Assembly (NCBI RefSeq): GCF_000620785.1
Contig: NZ_JIAI01000001.1
Span: 1,612,001-1,676,000, forward strand
Origin: Actinospineispora acaciae DSM 45401
GTDB taxonomy: Bacteria > Actinomycetota > Actinomycetes > Mycobacteriales > Pseudonocardiaceae
Direction: 5' to 3'
DNA: 64,000 nucleotides
Below, piece by piece: positions 1 to 7,886 of the stretch (position 1 is its first letter; every line of letters starts with the position of its first letter). Position numbers and translations under genes: made by a program. A model generated the notes under the pieces. It was given only the letters and a program-made list of their open reading frames with translations. It was not told where the DNA came from and ran no database searches.

Positions 1-366
1 CCCCGGGCCCGGCTCGCCGAGCTGCTCGCCAACCCCGAGGCCGGCCTGCTGCGCCCGCTCACCCACCGGTTCGCCGAGCGGGTCCTGCACACCGGCTACG
101 AGGGCGGCATGCCCACCGAGGCCGCCCGCAAGGACTCCACCCTGGCGCTGGCCATGGCCCAGGAGACCGGCGTGCCGCTGTTCGCCACCCAGGCCGCGCA
201 CACCGTCTACGACCTCGGCGTCGCCGAGGGCCTCGGCCGGCTGGACTACGCGTCGATCGCGCGGCTCTGGGAGGACTGGACCGGGCGCCCGCTCGCGGAC
301 CCGGAGCCGCCCGAGCGCACCAGCAGCACCGCCGCGATCGACGCGACGGCGGAGAGCACCAGGTAG
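1..366 (+). CDS. 3-hydroxyisobutyrate dehydrogenase-like protein (C-terminal part)
   Basis: The reading frame is open from the first base of the window, so only the last 121 residues are present. They match the C-terminal helical domain of NAD(P)-dependent beta-hydroxyacid dehydrogenases (MmsB/GarR type): the KDSTLALAMAQETGVPLF block followed by a YDLGVAEGLGRLDYASI segment and a final WEDWTG helix. Such enzymes oxidise short 3-hydroxyacids or reduce semialdehydes in the cytoplasm. The N-terminal Rossmann fold lies outside the window, so substrate and cofactor cannot be judged. The last 40 or so residues (PLADPEPPERTSST to the end) look like a non-conserved tail and overlap the 3' end of the opposing transporter gene by 121 bases. 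The neighbouring transporter and GntR regulator suggest a small organic-acid pathway; that link is inference. Confidence 0.8.
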   Translation, partial: PRARLAELLANPEAGLLRPLTHRFAERVLHTGYEGGMPTEAARKDSTLALAMAQETGVPLFATQAAHTVYDLGVAEGLGRLDYASIARLWEDWTGRPLADPEPPERTSSTAAIDATAESTR

Positions 367-1586
367 AGGCCCACCGCCCAGTAGTGCCCGCCGGCCACGG
401 CGAACAGCGCGGTCAGGATCAGCGGCGCGAACCCGCCCCCGAGCAGGCCGCCGACCTGGTAGCCCAGCGACGCCCCGCTGTAGCGCACCTCCACGTCGAA
501 CATCTCGGCGAACATCGCCGCGAGCGGCCCGTACATCGCGGCGTGCACCACCGACAGCCCGACGATGGTGGTCACCGCGAACATCGGCGGCGAGCCGCCG
601 GTGTTGAGCCAGAAGTACGGGAACGCGATGACCACCACCGCGCCGGCGCCGCCCACGTACACCGCCTTGCGCCCGACCCGGTCCGAGAGCAGCGCGAACA
701 GCGGGATCGCCACCGTCTCCAAGGCCGCCGCGGCGACCACCACCCACAGCGCGGTGCTCCGGGCGATCCCGAGCCGCGTCGTCGCGTAGGTCAGCACGAA
801 CGTGGAGAACAGGTAGAACACCAGGAACGGGGCCAGGCAGGCGCCGAACGCGAGCAGCACGTTGCGGGGATGGCGGCGCAGCACCTCCAGGATCGGCAGC
901 CGCGCGGTCGCTCCGGCCTGGCGGACCCGCTCGAAAGCGCCGGACTCCTCGATGCGCAGCCGCACGAACATCCCCACCGCGAGCAGCACCACGCTGAGCA
1001 GGAACGGCACCCGCCAGCCCCAGCTGAGCAGCTGGTCGGCCGGCAGCGCGGCGACCGCGGCGAACGCCGCCGTGGCCAGCACCAGCCCGGCCGGCGCGCC
1101 CGCCTGCGGCCAGCTTCCGTACAGCCCCCGACGCCGCGCGGGCCCGTGCTCGACGGCCATCAGCACCGCGCCGGCCCACTCCCCGCCCACCGCGATGCCC
1201 TGCAGCAGCCGCACGGTCACCAACAGCACCGGGGCGCCGACGCCGATCGCCTCATAGGTCGGCAGCAGGCCGATCGCCATCGTCGAGCCGCCCATCAACA
1301 GCAGGCTCGTGACCAGCATCGACTTGCGCCCCACCCGGTCGCCGAAATGGCCGAACACCACCCCGCCCAGCGGGCGCACCACGAACCCGGCGGCGAACGT
1401 CGCGAACGCGGCCAGCGTTCCCGCCAGGTCGGACGCCGCCGGGAAGAACAACTTGCCGAACACCAGCGCGGCGGCCGTGCCGTAGAGGAAGAAGTCGTAG
1501 AACTCGATGACGGTGCCGATGAAGCTGGCGGTGGCGATCTGGCGGATCGACACCGGCCGCCCCTGGGACGGGCCTGACGTGGTCAT
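246..1586 (-). CDS. MHS-family MFS transporter (metabolite:H+ symporter)
   Basis: A 446-residue major facilitator protein with about 12 membrane segments. The N-terminal block IATASFIGTVIEFYDFFLYG is the hallmark of the MHS subfamily (ShiA, ProP, KgtP relatives), which import organic acids, shikimate or betaines with protons. The inter-helix motif GHFGDRVGRKSML (loop 2-3) and its repeat SDRVGRKAVY (loop 8-9) are both present. The start chosen is the ATG of MTTSGPSQG because AAGGAGG lies about nine bases upstream; an upstream start would add 15 unconserved residues. It is divergent from a GntR regulator and its C-terminal tail overlaps the opposing dehydrogenase gene. The substrate cannot be read from sequence; a carboxylate handled by the adjacent dehydrogenases is the likeliest. 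Confidence 0.88.
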   Translation of the reverse strand: MTTSGPSQGRPVSIRQIATASFIGTVIEFYDFFLYGTAAALVFGKLFFPAASDLAGTLAAFATFAAGFVVRPLGGVVFGHFGDRVGRKSMLVTSLLLMGGSTMAIGLLPTYEAIGVGAPVLLVTVRLLQGIAVGGEWAGAVLMAVEHGPARRRGLYGSWPQAGAPAGLVLATAAFAAVAALPADQLLSWGWRVPFLLSVVLLAVGMFVRLRIEESGAFERVRQAGATARLPILEVLRRHPRNVLLAFGACLAPFLVFYLFSTFVLTYATTRLGIARSTALWVVVAAAALETVAIPLFALLSDRVGRKAVYVGGAGAVVVIAFPYFWLNTGGSPPMFAVTTIVGLSVVHAAMYGPLAAMFAEMFDVEVRYSGASLGYQVGGLLGGGFAPLILTALFAVAGGHYWAVGLYLVLSAVASIAAVLLVRSGGSGSASGRPVQSSQSRAIDA

Positions 1587-1620
1587 GTAGGGCGACCTCC
1601 TTGTCGCGGAATGCACGCGG

Positions 1621-1644
1621 ATTGTATGCAATGGGATGCAATGG
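1621..1644. promoter_or_regulatory. Likely GntR operator with ATGCAATGG direct repeat
   Basis: In the 99-base gap between the divergent MHS transporter and GntR genes, ATTGTATGCAAT (1621-1632) differs by one base from the perfect palindrome ATTGTATACAAT, the shape bound by FCD-type GntR repressors. ATGCAATGG is repeated at 1626-1634 and 1636-1644, ten bases apart, so the copies face the same side of the helix. The adjacent GntR protein is the obvious candidate binder. The repeats are seen directly; their function is inferred. Confidence 0.45.
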
Positions 1645-1685
1645 TGAACAGATAGACTCGGCCTCGGTCACCGGGAGAGGCGGAC

Positions 1686-2324
1686 ATGTCGGTGAACGTG
1701 TACGACCGCATCCGGCGGGACATCGCGTCCGGCGAGCTGTCCCCGGGCGCGCCGCTGGTCGAGCTGGCCATGGCGGCCAGGTACGGGACGAGCCGCACCC
1801 CGATCCGCGAGGCCCTGCGCCGGCTCGAACAGGACGGCATGGTCGAGCGGGCCGACCGGGGCATGCGGGTCCGCGCCCGCAGCTCGGAGGAGGTCCTGGA
1901 GATCTACGACGTGCGGATCTCGCTGGAGGCGACGGCCGCGCGCTGGGCGGCGGACCGCCGCACCGAGCTGGACCTGCTGCGGCTGCGCCGGGACCACGAG
2001 CGGATGCTCGCCACCGACGCCGGGGACGCCGACGCGATGGCCGCGAGCAACCGCCGCTTCCACGAGACGCTCTGGACCGCCAGCCACAACAGCACCTTGA
2101 TCGACATGCTCCGGCACCTCAACGCGCACCTGACCCGGTACCCGGACACCACCCTGACCTGGAAGGACCGCTGGGGCACCGCGCTGGACGAGCACGCCAG
2201 GCTGATCGAGGCGATCGACCGCCGGGACACCGCCGAGGCCGCGAAGATCGCCGAGGCGCACATGGCGGGCGCCCGCGAGATCCGCCTGCTCATGGCGCTG
2301 GACGAGGACTCCCCGCGCCCCTGA
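1686..2324 (+). CDS. GntR-family regulator, FCD type
   Basis: A 212-residue one-component regulator. Residues 1-66 form the winged helix-turn-helix (YDRIRRDIASGELSPGAPL, then YGTSRTPIREALRRLEQDGM and the wing RGMRVRARS). Residues 75-205 form an all-helical FCD effector domain with the metal/ligand-binding pattern of this family (an early RISLEATAARWAA helix, a central NRRFHETLW, and a late HARLIEAI plus AEAHMAG). FCD members sense organic acids or sugar acids, often with a bound metal ion. The ATG follows GGGAGAGGCGGAC. It lies between the divergent MHS transporter and the co-directional Ldh2-type dehydrogenase, so it probably represses both through the repeats in the gap; that is inference. 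Confidence 0.9.
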   Translation: MSVNVYDRIRRDIASGELSPGAPLVELAMAARYGTSRTPIREALRRLEQDGMVERADRGMRVRARSSEEVLEIYDVRISLEATAARWAADRRTELDLLRLRRDHERMLATDAGDADAMAASNRRFHETLWTASHNSTLIDMLRHLNAHLTRYPDTTLTWKDRWGTALDEHARLIEAIDRRDTAEAAKIAEAHMAGAREIRLLMALDEDSPRP

Positions 2325-2366
2325 TCTCGCCGGGCGCGCCGCCCGGGTGGCCGCCATTCTGGACGG

Positions 2367-3440
2367 ATGACGGGGCATCTGATTTCAGCTGACGAGTTGA
2401 CGGCGACGGTGCGGGAGATCTTCGCCGCCGCCGGGTGCGACGACGAGGAGGCGGCCCGGGTCGCCGAGCACCTGGTCGAGGCGAACCTGACCGGGCACGA
2501 CAGCCACGGCGTGGTCCGCGTGCCGCTCTACATCGACTGGATGCGCGCCGGGTTCGTGCGCGCGGGCCAGAGCGCGCGGGTGGTGACCGACGGCGGTGCC
2601 TTCGCCGTCCTGGACGGCCACCGCGGGTTCGGCCAAACCATAGCCGTCCAGGCCGTGGAGCTCGGCATCGAGCGCGCCCGCCAACACGGGACCTGCATCG
2701 TGGCGGTGCGCAACGCCGGCCACATCGGGCGGGTCGGCACCTACGCCGAGGCGGCCGTCCGCGCCGGGCTGGTCGCGATCCACTTTGTGAACGTGGCCGG
2801 CTCCGCGCTGGTGGCCCCGTTCGGCGGGATCGAGCGGCGGTTCTCCACCGCGCCGTTCGCGGTCGGCGTGCCGCTGCCGGAGCGCCCGGTGGTGCTCGAC
2901 TTCGCCACCTCGCTGGTCGCCGAGGGCAAGGTGCAGGTGGCGTCCTACGGCGGCAAACCGCTGCCCCCGGACGCGCTGATCAGCCAGGACGGCAGGACGT
3001 CCGCCGACCCTCGGGTGCTCTACGGCGAGTACGGCCCCGCCGACCTGCGCCGCCCCGACAACGGCACCGGCGCCATCCGGGCCTTCGGCGAGCACAAGGG
3101 CTCCGGCCTGGCGCTGATGTGCGAGCTGCTCGCGGGCGCGCTGACCGGTGGCGGCGGCTCCGGCCCGTCCGACGGCGTGCCCCGGGGCATCACCAACGGC
3201 ATGCTCTCGGTCTACCTCTCCCCGTCCCATTTCGGAACCCGGGAGGAGTTCGAGCGGGTCGGCCGCTCCTACCTCGACTGGGTCCTGTCCAGCCGCCCCA
3301 TCGACCCGACCTCACCGGTCCTAGCCCCCGGCGACGTCGAACAACTCACCCGAGCGGCCCGCCTGACCGACGGCATCCCCCTACCGCCCGACACCTGGGC
3401 GGCGATCCGCCGCACCGCCGCGGCGGTCGGCGCGCCGTAG
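2367..3440 (+). CDS. Ldh2/malate-lactate dehydrogenase-family oxidoreductase
   Basis: A 357-residue member of the Ldh_2 family (YbiC, ureidoglycolate dehydrogenase, DpkA and ComC relatives), which uses NAD(P)H with 2-oxo or cyclic imino acids and has its own non-Rossmann fold. Family marks are the N-terminal helix ending in LTGHDSHGVVRVPLYIDWM with the catalytic His, HRGFGQTIAVQAVELGIERA, RNAGHIGRVGTYAE, and the C-terminal GEHKGSGLALMCELLAGALTGGG. Length is typical. It lies 42 bases behind the GntR gene and is probably co-transcribed with it. Substrates in this family include malate, lactate, ureidoglycolate, 2,3-diketogulonate and the cyclic imines pyrroline- and piperideine-2-carboxylate. 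The last would fit the hydroxyproline genes 15 kb away, but nothing in the sequence proves this. Confidence 0.85.
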   Translation: MTGHLISADELTATVREIFAAAGCDDEEAARVAEHLVEANLTGHDSHGVVRVPLYIDWMRAGFVRAGQSARVVTDGGAFAVLDGHRGFGQTIAVQAVELGIERARQHGTCIVAVRNAGHIGRVGTYAEAAVRAGLVAIHFVNVAGSALVAPFGGIERRFSTAPFAVGVPLPERPVVLDFATSLVAEGKVQVASYGGKPLPPDALISQDGRTSADPRVLYGEYGPADLRRPDNGTGAIRAFGEHKGSGLALMCELLAGALTGGGGSGPSDGVPRGITNGMLSVYLSPSHFGTREEFERVGRSYLDWVLSSRPIDPTSPVLAPGDVEQLTRAARLTDGIPLPPDTWAAIRRTAAAVGAP

Positions 3441-3449
3441 CGGGGCTGG

Positions 3450-3517
3450 CCGCACACCCACTTCGTGCTCCGCACACCCGTTCCAGCGCATGTGCGGGGT
3501 GCGAAGTGGTTGTGTGG
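3450..3517. terminator. Long-stem terminator between convergent genes
   Basis: Two 27-base arms (3450-3476 and 3491-3517) flank a 14-base loop. In RNA from the plus strand 22 of 27 positions form Watson-Crick pairs and four more are G-U wobbles, leaving one mismatch. On the minus-strand transcript those wobbles become A-C mismatches, so the stem best serves the plus-strand dehydrogenase transcript. It starts 10 bases after that gene's stop and ends one base before the stop codon of the opposing gene. No U-tract follows, which is usual in high-GC actinomycetes. Confidence 0.7.
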
Positions 3518-3518
3518 C

Positions 3519-4022
3519 TCAAACCTCGGGCGCGGCGCCGAGGATGCGGCCGTCGGCGGCGAGGAGGTGGAGTGGGGCGCGGCGGTGCGGGGCGTGCAGG
3601 GTGACGGGGCGGTGGTCGAAGGTGCGGATGCCTAGGGCGAAGGCGGCCAGGTACAGGTGCAGGCCGCCTTGGGCGGGGACGGTGAGAACGGTGGTCGCGG
3701 TTGGTGCGGGCTCGGGGGCCGGGGGCGGGAGGTAGTCGTCGTGCGCCTCGGGCTCGCCGTTCCAGGGCGCGAGCGCGGACTCCAGCTCCGCCCACGAGCC
3801 GTGGGCCAGCCGGGGGGCGACCTGGTCGAGCAGCGCGTCCAGGGTTTGCGCGACGCGGGTCGAGCCGGTCATGGTCGCGGACGTCCAGCCGCCGGCAACC
3901 GTCCTGACCCGCACGCCCCGGCACACACCGGTCACGAACCGCGCGAGCTCCGCCCGGCGCCGAGGCCCCGACACCAGGGGCACTGCCCAGTCGGCGACGG
4001 CCGTCCCGCACGCGCCACACAT
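3519..4022 (-). CDS. Small protein with N-terminal CxxC motif, unknown function
   Basis: A 167-residue protein that I do not recognise as a named family. It begins MCGACG, a CxxC pair that could be half of a zinc ribbon, followed by a predicted helix GPRRRAELARFVTGVCRGVRVR, a proline-rich stretch around residues 98-110 (YLPPPAPEPAPTAT) and a C-terminal segment rich in beta strand and histidine. It lies six bases behind the deacetylase-fold gene on the same strand, so it is probably the last gene of the LacI-controlled operon. It uses the same GC-rich codons as its neighbours. Being a real gene is likely from position and spacing; its role is unknown. Confidence 0.6.
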   Translation of the reverse strand: MCGACGTAVADWAVPLVSGPRRRAELARFVTGVCRGVRVRTVAGGWTSATMTGSTRVAQTLDALLDQVAPRLAHGSWAELESALAPWNGEPEAHDDYLPPPAPEPAPTATTVLTVPAQGGLHLYLAAFALGIRTFDHRPVTLHAPHRRAPLHLLAADGRILGAAPEV

Positions 4023-4028
4023 CGTGAC

Positions 4029-4907
4029 CTACCCCCGAGGCCGGCGGGCCTTGAAGTCCTCGGCGATGGTGTCGAAGTTCGCCCAGGTCACACCCTCGTG
4101 CTTGCTGATGTGCTCGATGAGCCGCTCCAGCATGAGCAGCACCTGCGGGCGGCCGGACACGTCGGGGTGCACGGTCATGGTGAACACGGCGTAGTCCAGC
4201 TCGCGGTACACCCAGTCGAACTGGTCGCGCCACAGGTTCTCGATCTCGCGCGGGCTGGTGAAGCCGTGGCTGTTCGGGCTGGCCTTGATGAACATCATCG
4301 GGGGCAGGTCGTCCAGGTACCAGCTCGCCGGGATCTCGATCAGGTCCGTCTCCCTGCCGCGCACCAGCGGCTTCATCCAGTCCCGGGCGTCCCTGTTGTA
4401 GTCGATCTTCGTCCAGGAGTCGCCGACGCGCACGTAGTACGGCTCGAAGTCGCGGTGCATGAGCGAGTGGTCGTACTTGATGCCGCGCTCCAGCAACAGC
4501 TCGTTGGTGACCGGGGAGAACTCCCACCAGGGGGCGACGTAGCCGGTCGGACGCCTGCCGGTGCGCTTCTCGATCAGCTCGATGCAGTAGTCCAGGACGG
4601 CGGACTCCTGCTCGCGGCTCATCGCGATCGGGTTCTCGTGGCTGTAGCCGTGCACGCCGATCTCGTGACCGGCCGCGACCACCTCGTCGAACTGCTCGGG
4701 GAACGTCTCGATCGAGTGCCCCGGCCAGAACCAGGTGGCCGGCAGGTCGTACTTGCGCAGCAGCGCGTTCATCCGGGGCACGCCGACCTCACCGGCGAAC
4801 ACGCCGCGCGAGATGTCGTCCGGGGAGTCCTCACCGCCGTAGGAGCCGAGCCAGCCGCCGACCGCGTCGACGTCGATCCCGAACGCAACGAACACTTCCT
4901 TGGCCAC
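4029..4907 (-). CDS. Polysaccharide-deacetylase-fold hydrolase (PuuE/HpPgdA-like)
   Basis: A 292-residue NodB-fold hydrolase. [11 protein letters not shown] (residues 10-20) carries the catalytic Asp and metal-binding Asp. [11 protein letters not shown] (81-91) carries the two metal-binding histidines, H86 and H90. The length and the [15 protein letters not shown] block resemble the cofactor-light PuuE allantoinase / Helicobacter PgdA branch, whose members deacetylate or open small amide substrates in the cytoplasm. No signal peptide is visible, arguing against a cell-wall target. It sits 27 bases behind a short-chain dehydrogenase gene in a transporter-dehydrogenase operon, so the substrate is probably a small imported amide or lactam. 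That substrate class is inference. Confidence 0.8.
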   Translation of the reverse strand: MAKEVFVAFGIDVDAVGGWLGSYGGEDSPDDISRGVFAGEVGVPRMNALLRKYDLPATWFWPGHSIETFPEQFDEVVAAGHEIGVHGYSHENPIAMSREQESAVLDYCIELIEKRTGRRPTGYVAPWWEFSPVTNELLLERGIKYDHSLMHRDFEPYYVRVGDSWTKIDYNRDARDWMKPLVRGRETDLIEIPASWYLDDLPPMMFIKASPNSHGFTSPREIENLWRDQFDWVYRELDYAVFTMTVHPDVSGRPQVLLMLERLIEHISKHEGVTWANFDTIAEDFKARRPRG

Positions 4908-4934
4908 GACCGTGGTGTCCTTTCTCCAGTCCCA

Positions 4935-5642
4935 TTAAGGCATGACGTCGCCGCTGTTCGGCCCCAGCGTCTGCCCCACGTAGATGTCCCCGCCGGGCGA
5001 GCTGGCCAGCAACAGCGCGGTGGGCGCGACCTCCTCGGGCCGGCCGAACCTGCCCAGCGGCAGCTCGGCCGACTTGCTGGCCTTCCACTCCTCGGACAGC
5101 CCGTCGATGAGCGGCGTCACGATCGGGCCGGGCGCTATCGCGTTGACCAGGATCCCCTTCGGGGCCAGCTCCAGCGCCAGCGCCTTGGTCAGCCCGATGA
5201 CGCCGGCCTTGGCGCTGACGTAGTGGGCCAGGTTCACCCCGCCCTTGATCCCGAGCTGCGAGGCGATGTTGATGATGCGCCCGCGCCCGGCCCGCGCCAT
5301 GTGCGGCGCCGCGTACCGCGCGGCCAGGAACACCCCGCGCAGGTCCACGGCGAGCGTCCTGTCGAACCGCTCCGGGCTCATCTCCAGGAACGGCACCTCG
5401 TCGAGGATCCCGGCCGCGCTGACCAGGATGTCGATCCGCCCGTGCCGGTCCACCACCTCGTCCATCGCCGCGCTGACCGCCTCGGCGTCGGTGACGTCCA
5501 CCGCGTACCCGGACCCGCCGACGGGCGCCAGGTCGAACGGCGCCAGCGTGGCGCCCTCCTCGGCGAACAGCCGGGCGATCGCCGCCCCGATCCCGCTGGC
5601 CGCCCCGGTGACCACCGCGACCTGACCGTCGAGCCTGCCCAT
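4935..5642 (-). CDS. Short-chain dehydrogenase/reductase (SDR)
   Basis: A 235-residue classical SDR. It has the NAD(P)-binding TGAASGIGAAIA near the N terminus, an ILVSAAGIL strand in place of NNAG, the catalytic Ser in IASQLG and the YVSAK Tyr-Lys pair. The C-terminal PGPIVTPL and FGRPEEVAPTALLLAS blocks are normal. The ATG of MGRLDGQ was chosen because GAGGAG precedes it; an upstream start would add 18 unconserved residues. It begins ten bases after the next SDR gene ends. Two SDRs in tandem with a sugar-porter-like MFS gene suggest sequential oxidation of a polyol or sugar acid. No substrate is evident. Confidence 0.88.
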   Translation of the reverse strand: MGRLDGQVAVVTGAASGIGAAIARLFAEEGATLAPFDLAPVGGSGYAVDVTDAEAVSAAMDEVVDRHGRIDILVSAAGILDEVPFLEMSPERFDRTLAVDLRGVFLAARYAAPHMARAGRGRIINIASQLGIKGGVNLAHYVSAKAGVIGLTKALALELAPKGILVNAIAPGPIVTPLIDGLSEEWKASKSAELPLGRFGRPEEVAPTALLLASSPGGDIYVGQTLGPNSGDVMP

Positions 5643-5652
5643 GCCCCGCTCC

Positions 5653-6432
5653 TCAGCTCGGCCAGCGGACGGTGAGGCCACCGTCCACCACGACACTCTG
5701 ACCCGTCACGTACGCCGCGTCCGCCGAGGTGAGGAACCTGATCACCCGGGCCGCCTCGTCGACGGTACCCACGCGGCCGGCCGGAATGACCTTCCCGGCC
5801 GCACGCAACCCGTCCGGACCCAGGGAATTGACGCTGTCCAGTGACTGCGGGCTCTCGATCAGGCCGGGGATCACCGCGTTGACCCGGATGCCCCGCCCGG
5901 CCAGCTCCACCGCCAGCGACCGGCACAACCCGAGCACGCCGGACTTGGCCGCCGCGTAGTGCGCGTGGTCGTCCCAGCCGTACACCCCGCCGGCGATCGA
6001 GGAGGTGGCCACCATCGCGCCGCCCTCGGCCATCCGCGACGCGCAGGACCGGAACACCCGCAGCACCCCGGTCAGGTCCACGGACAGCATGTCGTCCCAG
6101 GCGTCGTCGGTCATCTCGGCCAGCGACTGCCGGCGCAGGATTCCGGCGGCGGCCACCGCGATGTCCAGCCGGCCGAAGCCGTCCAGCGCGGCCTGGGCCA
6201 GGCGCTCGGTCTGCTCGAACGAGCGGACGTCGACCTCGACCGCGGCACATCGGCCGCCGGCAGCCTCCACGGCGGCGACCGTCTCCCCGGCGTCGTGCGG
6301 GTCGCCCGGGTAGTAGCCGACCACCGAGTGCGCCCCGGCCCGCGCGTAGGCCACCGCGAGCGCGCGCCCGATCCCGCTCGCCCCTCCGGAGATGACCGCT
6401 ACCTTGCCCTCCAGGCCGTCGTCGCGGTTCAT
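5653..6432 (-). CDS. Short-chain dehydrogenase/reductase (SDR)
   Basis: A 259-residue classical SDR: SGGASGIGRALAVAYARAG at the dinucleotide fold, DIAVAAAGIL in place of the NNAG strand, Ser in the SSIAGGVYGWD loop, YAAAKSG catalytic Tyr-Lys, then VNAVIPGLIESP and a closing VTGQSVVVDGGLTVRW typical of the family. The dinucleotide region YYPGDPHDAGET after beta-strand 2 has no conserved Asp right at the strand end, so NADP rather than NAD is possible. Its ATG overlaps the TGA of the preceding transporter gene (ATGA), indicating translational coupling. Role within the LacI-controlled operon: probably one of two dehydrogenation steps. Confidence 0.88.
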   Translation of the reverse strand: MNRDDGLEGKVAVISGGASGIGRALAVAYARAGAHSVVGYYPGDPHDAGETVAAVEAAGGRCAAVEVDVRSFEQTERLAQAALDGFGRLDIAVAAAGILRRQSLAEMTDDAWDDMLSVDLTGVLRVFRSCASRMAEGGAMVATSSIAGGVYGWDDHAHYAAAKSGVLGLCRSLAVELAGRGIRVNAVIPGLIESPQSLDSVNSLGPDGLRAAGKVIPAGRVGTVDEAARVIRFLTSADAAYVTGQSVVVDGGLTVRWPS

Positions 6433-7775
6433 GTCGCTGCCTCCTTCTGTTGGCCGTACCGGTTGGTCGTGTTCGTTCCGATCATCAGCAGCCCGGAGAC
6501 CAGCATGAACACCGAACCCGCCGACACGGCGGCCACCGTCATCGAGATCCCCGCCCCGAGCAGCACGGACAGCAGCGCCGACCCGGCGATGCCGCCCAAC
6601 GGCGCCATCACGTGCGCCACGTTCGCCCCGGTCCCGCGCACGTGCGCCGGGAAGGACTCGCCCATGTAGAACAACATCGCGGCGTACGGGCCGTTGAGGA
6701 AGAACAGCGTCAGCGCGTACAGGGCGATGGTCAGGCCCTGCCCGGTCGGCAGCACCAGCATGAGGATGCTGACGATCCCGCCGATCGTCCAGCCCAGCGC
6801 GATGGTCAGCTTGCGGCCGATCCGGTCGCCCACCCAGCCGTGGAACAGGTAGCCGGCGAACCCGGCGATGTTGGACAGCACCAGCACCAGCAGGGCGCTC
6901 TCGAACGACACGCCCTTCGCGCCCACCAGCACGGTGGTGCCGAGCACCGAGAAGACCTGGATGCCCATCCAGTTCGTCAGCCAGGCCAGCGACAGGCTGA
7001 CCGTGTGCCGGCGCAGCCCCGGGGCCAGCACGTCACGCAGGCCACCGGACATGTGGCCGTCGACCAGTTCGAGGACCTGGTGCTCGGCCGCGAGCCGGCG
7101 CGCCCCGTCCAGGTCGCCCTCGGCCTGCCGGCGCTTGACCTCCTTGATCGCCAGGAAGGTCGGCGACTCCGGCAGCCTGAGCGCGAACAGGATGACAGGG
7201 ACCGTGAACAGCGCGGCCACCACGAACGACCAGCGCCACCCGACGTGGGCCAGGATCAACGCCGTGATGCCCGCCGACAGCAGCGCGCCCACCGGCCACC
7301 CGGACTGCACCAGGCTGTAGAGGAAGCCCCGGTTGCGGACCTTCTTGAACATCTCGTTGAGGTAGACGGAGTTGACCACCTCTTCGGACAGCGACAGCCC
7401 GGTGACCGCGCGGATCAGCACCACGCTGGCCGCCCCGGCCGCGAGCCCGGTCATCCCGGAGGCCAGCGCGCCGCCGACCATGAGCACGATCAGCGCCTTC
7501 TTGCGGCCCATCTTGTCCAGCAGCGGGCCGACCACGATGGACACCACGAACACGCCGACCGTGGCCCACGTGTTGACCAGCGTGGACTGGCTCGCCGACC
7601 AGCCGAACTCGTCGGCGAGCACCGGCAGCAACGTGCCGAACAGGGTGTAGTCGTAGACCGACGCGACCCAGGCCAGGAAAGCGATCACGCTGACGTAGCC
7701 GATCGTCTTCCTGGTCACCGGGCGGTTCCACGCCTCGGTCACCGGCGGCCCTTGCGGTGAGGGAACGACTGCCAT
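6429..7775 (-). CDS. MFS transporter, sugar/aromatic-acid porter type
   Basis: A 448-residue major facilitator with about 12 membrane spans. It has GPLLDKMGRKKALIV in loop 2-3 and HGWVGDRIGRKLTIALGW in the second half, the duplicated MFS motif. The central cytoplasmic loop (EVKRRQAEGDLDGARRLAAE) is long, as in sugar or aromatic-acid:H+ symporters, and LPESPTFL before it resembles the PESPRWL motif of that group. The start MAVVPSPQG was chosen for the AGGAG upstream and the position of the promoter; a further-upstream start would run into the operator. It is the first gene of the operon with two SDRs, a deacetylase-fold enzyme and a small CxxC protein, and presumably imports their substrate. 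Confidence 0.88.
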   Translation of the reverse strand: MAVVPSPQGPPVTEAWNRPVTRKTIGYVSVIAFLAWVASVYDYTLFGTLLPVLADEFGWSASQSTLVNTWATVGVFVVSIVVGPLLDKMGRKKALIVLMVGGALASGMTGLAAGAASVVLIRAVTGLSLSEEVVNSVYLNEMFKKVRNRGFLYSLVQSGWPVGALLSAGITALILAHVGWRWSFVVAALFTVPVILFALRLPESPTFLAIKEVKRRQAEGDLDGARRLAAEHQVLELVDGHMSGGLRDVLAPGLRRHTVSLSLAWLTNWMGIQVFSVLGTTVLVGAKGVSFESALLVLVLSNIAGFAGYLFHGWVGDRIGRKLTIALGWTIGGIVSILMLVLPTGQGLTIALYALTLFFLNGPYAAMLFYMGESFPAHVRGTGANVAHVMAPLGGIAGSALLSVLLGAGISMTVAAVSAGSVFMLVSGLLMIGTNTTNRYGQQKEAAT

Positions 7776-7829
7776 GTTGCTCCTAGAACTCGCCCTGGCC
7801 GCGAGCCCCCCACTGCGGTCACACCGTCC

Positions 7830-7886
7830 ACACAAACCTTTGTGTAAGTCCAGCGTACGCTAGGAGCGGCCTTGCCGGCCTGTCAA
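7830..7886 (-). promoter_or_regulatory. Promoter and operator of the MFS-SDR-deacetylase operon
   Basis: On the minus strand TTGACA (7886-7881) and TAGCGT (7862-7857) are 18 bases apart, a good housekeeping-sigma promoter. The -35 box overlaps the stop codon of the LacI-family gene. Just downstream, where transcription would begin, lies ACACAAACCTTTGTGT (7830-7845), a perfect 7-base inverted repeat around CC. A second 10-base palindrome, AGCGTACGCT (7852-7861), overlaps the -10. The LacI-family protein encoded immediately upstream is the likely binder. Confidence 0.65.

Noticed and set aside
3657..5675. A 672-residue plus-strand open frame opposite the deacetylase and SDR genes
   Set aside because: Antisense frames stay open by chance in DNA this rich in GC. 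The protein is rich in Arg, Gly, Pro, Ala and His with no domain, while the minus strand has clear enzymes.
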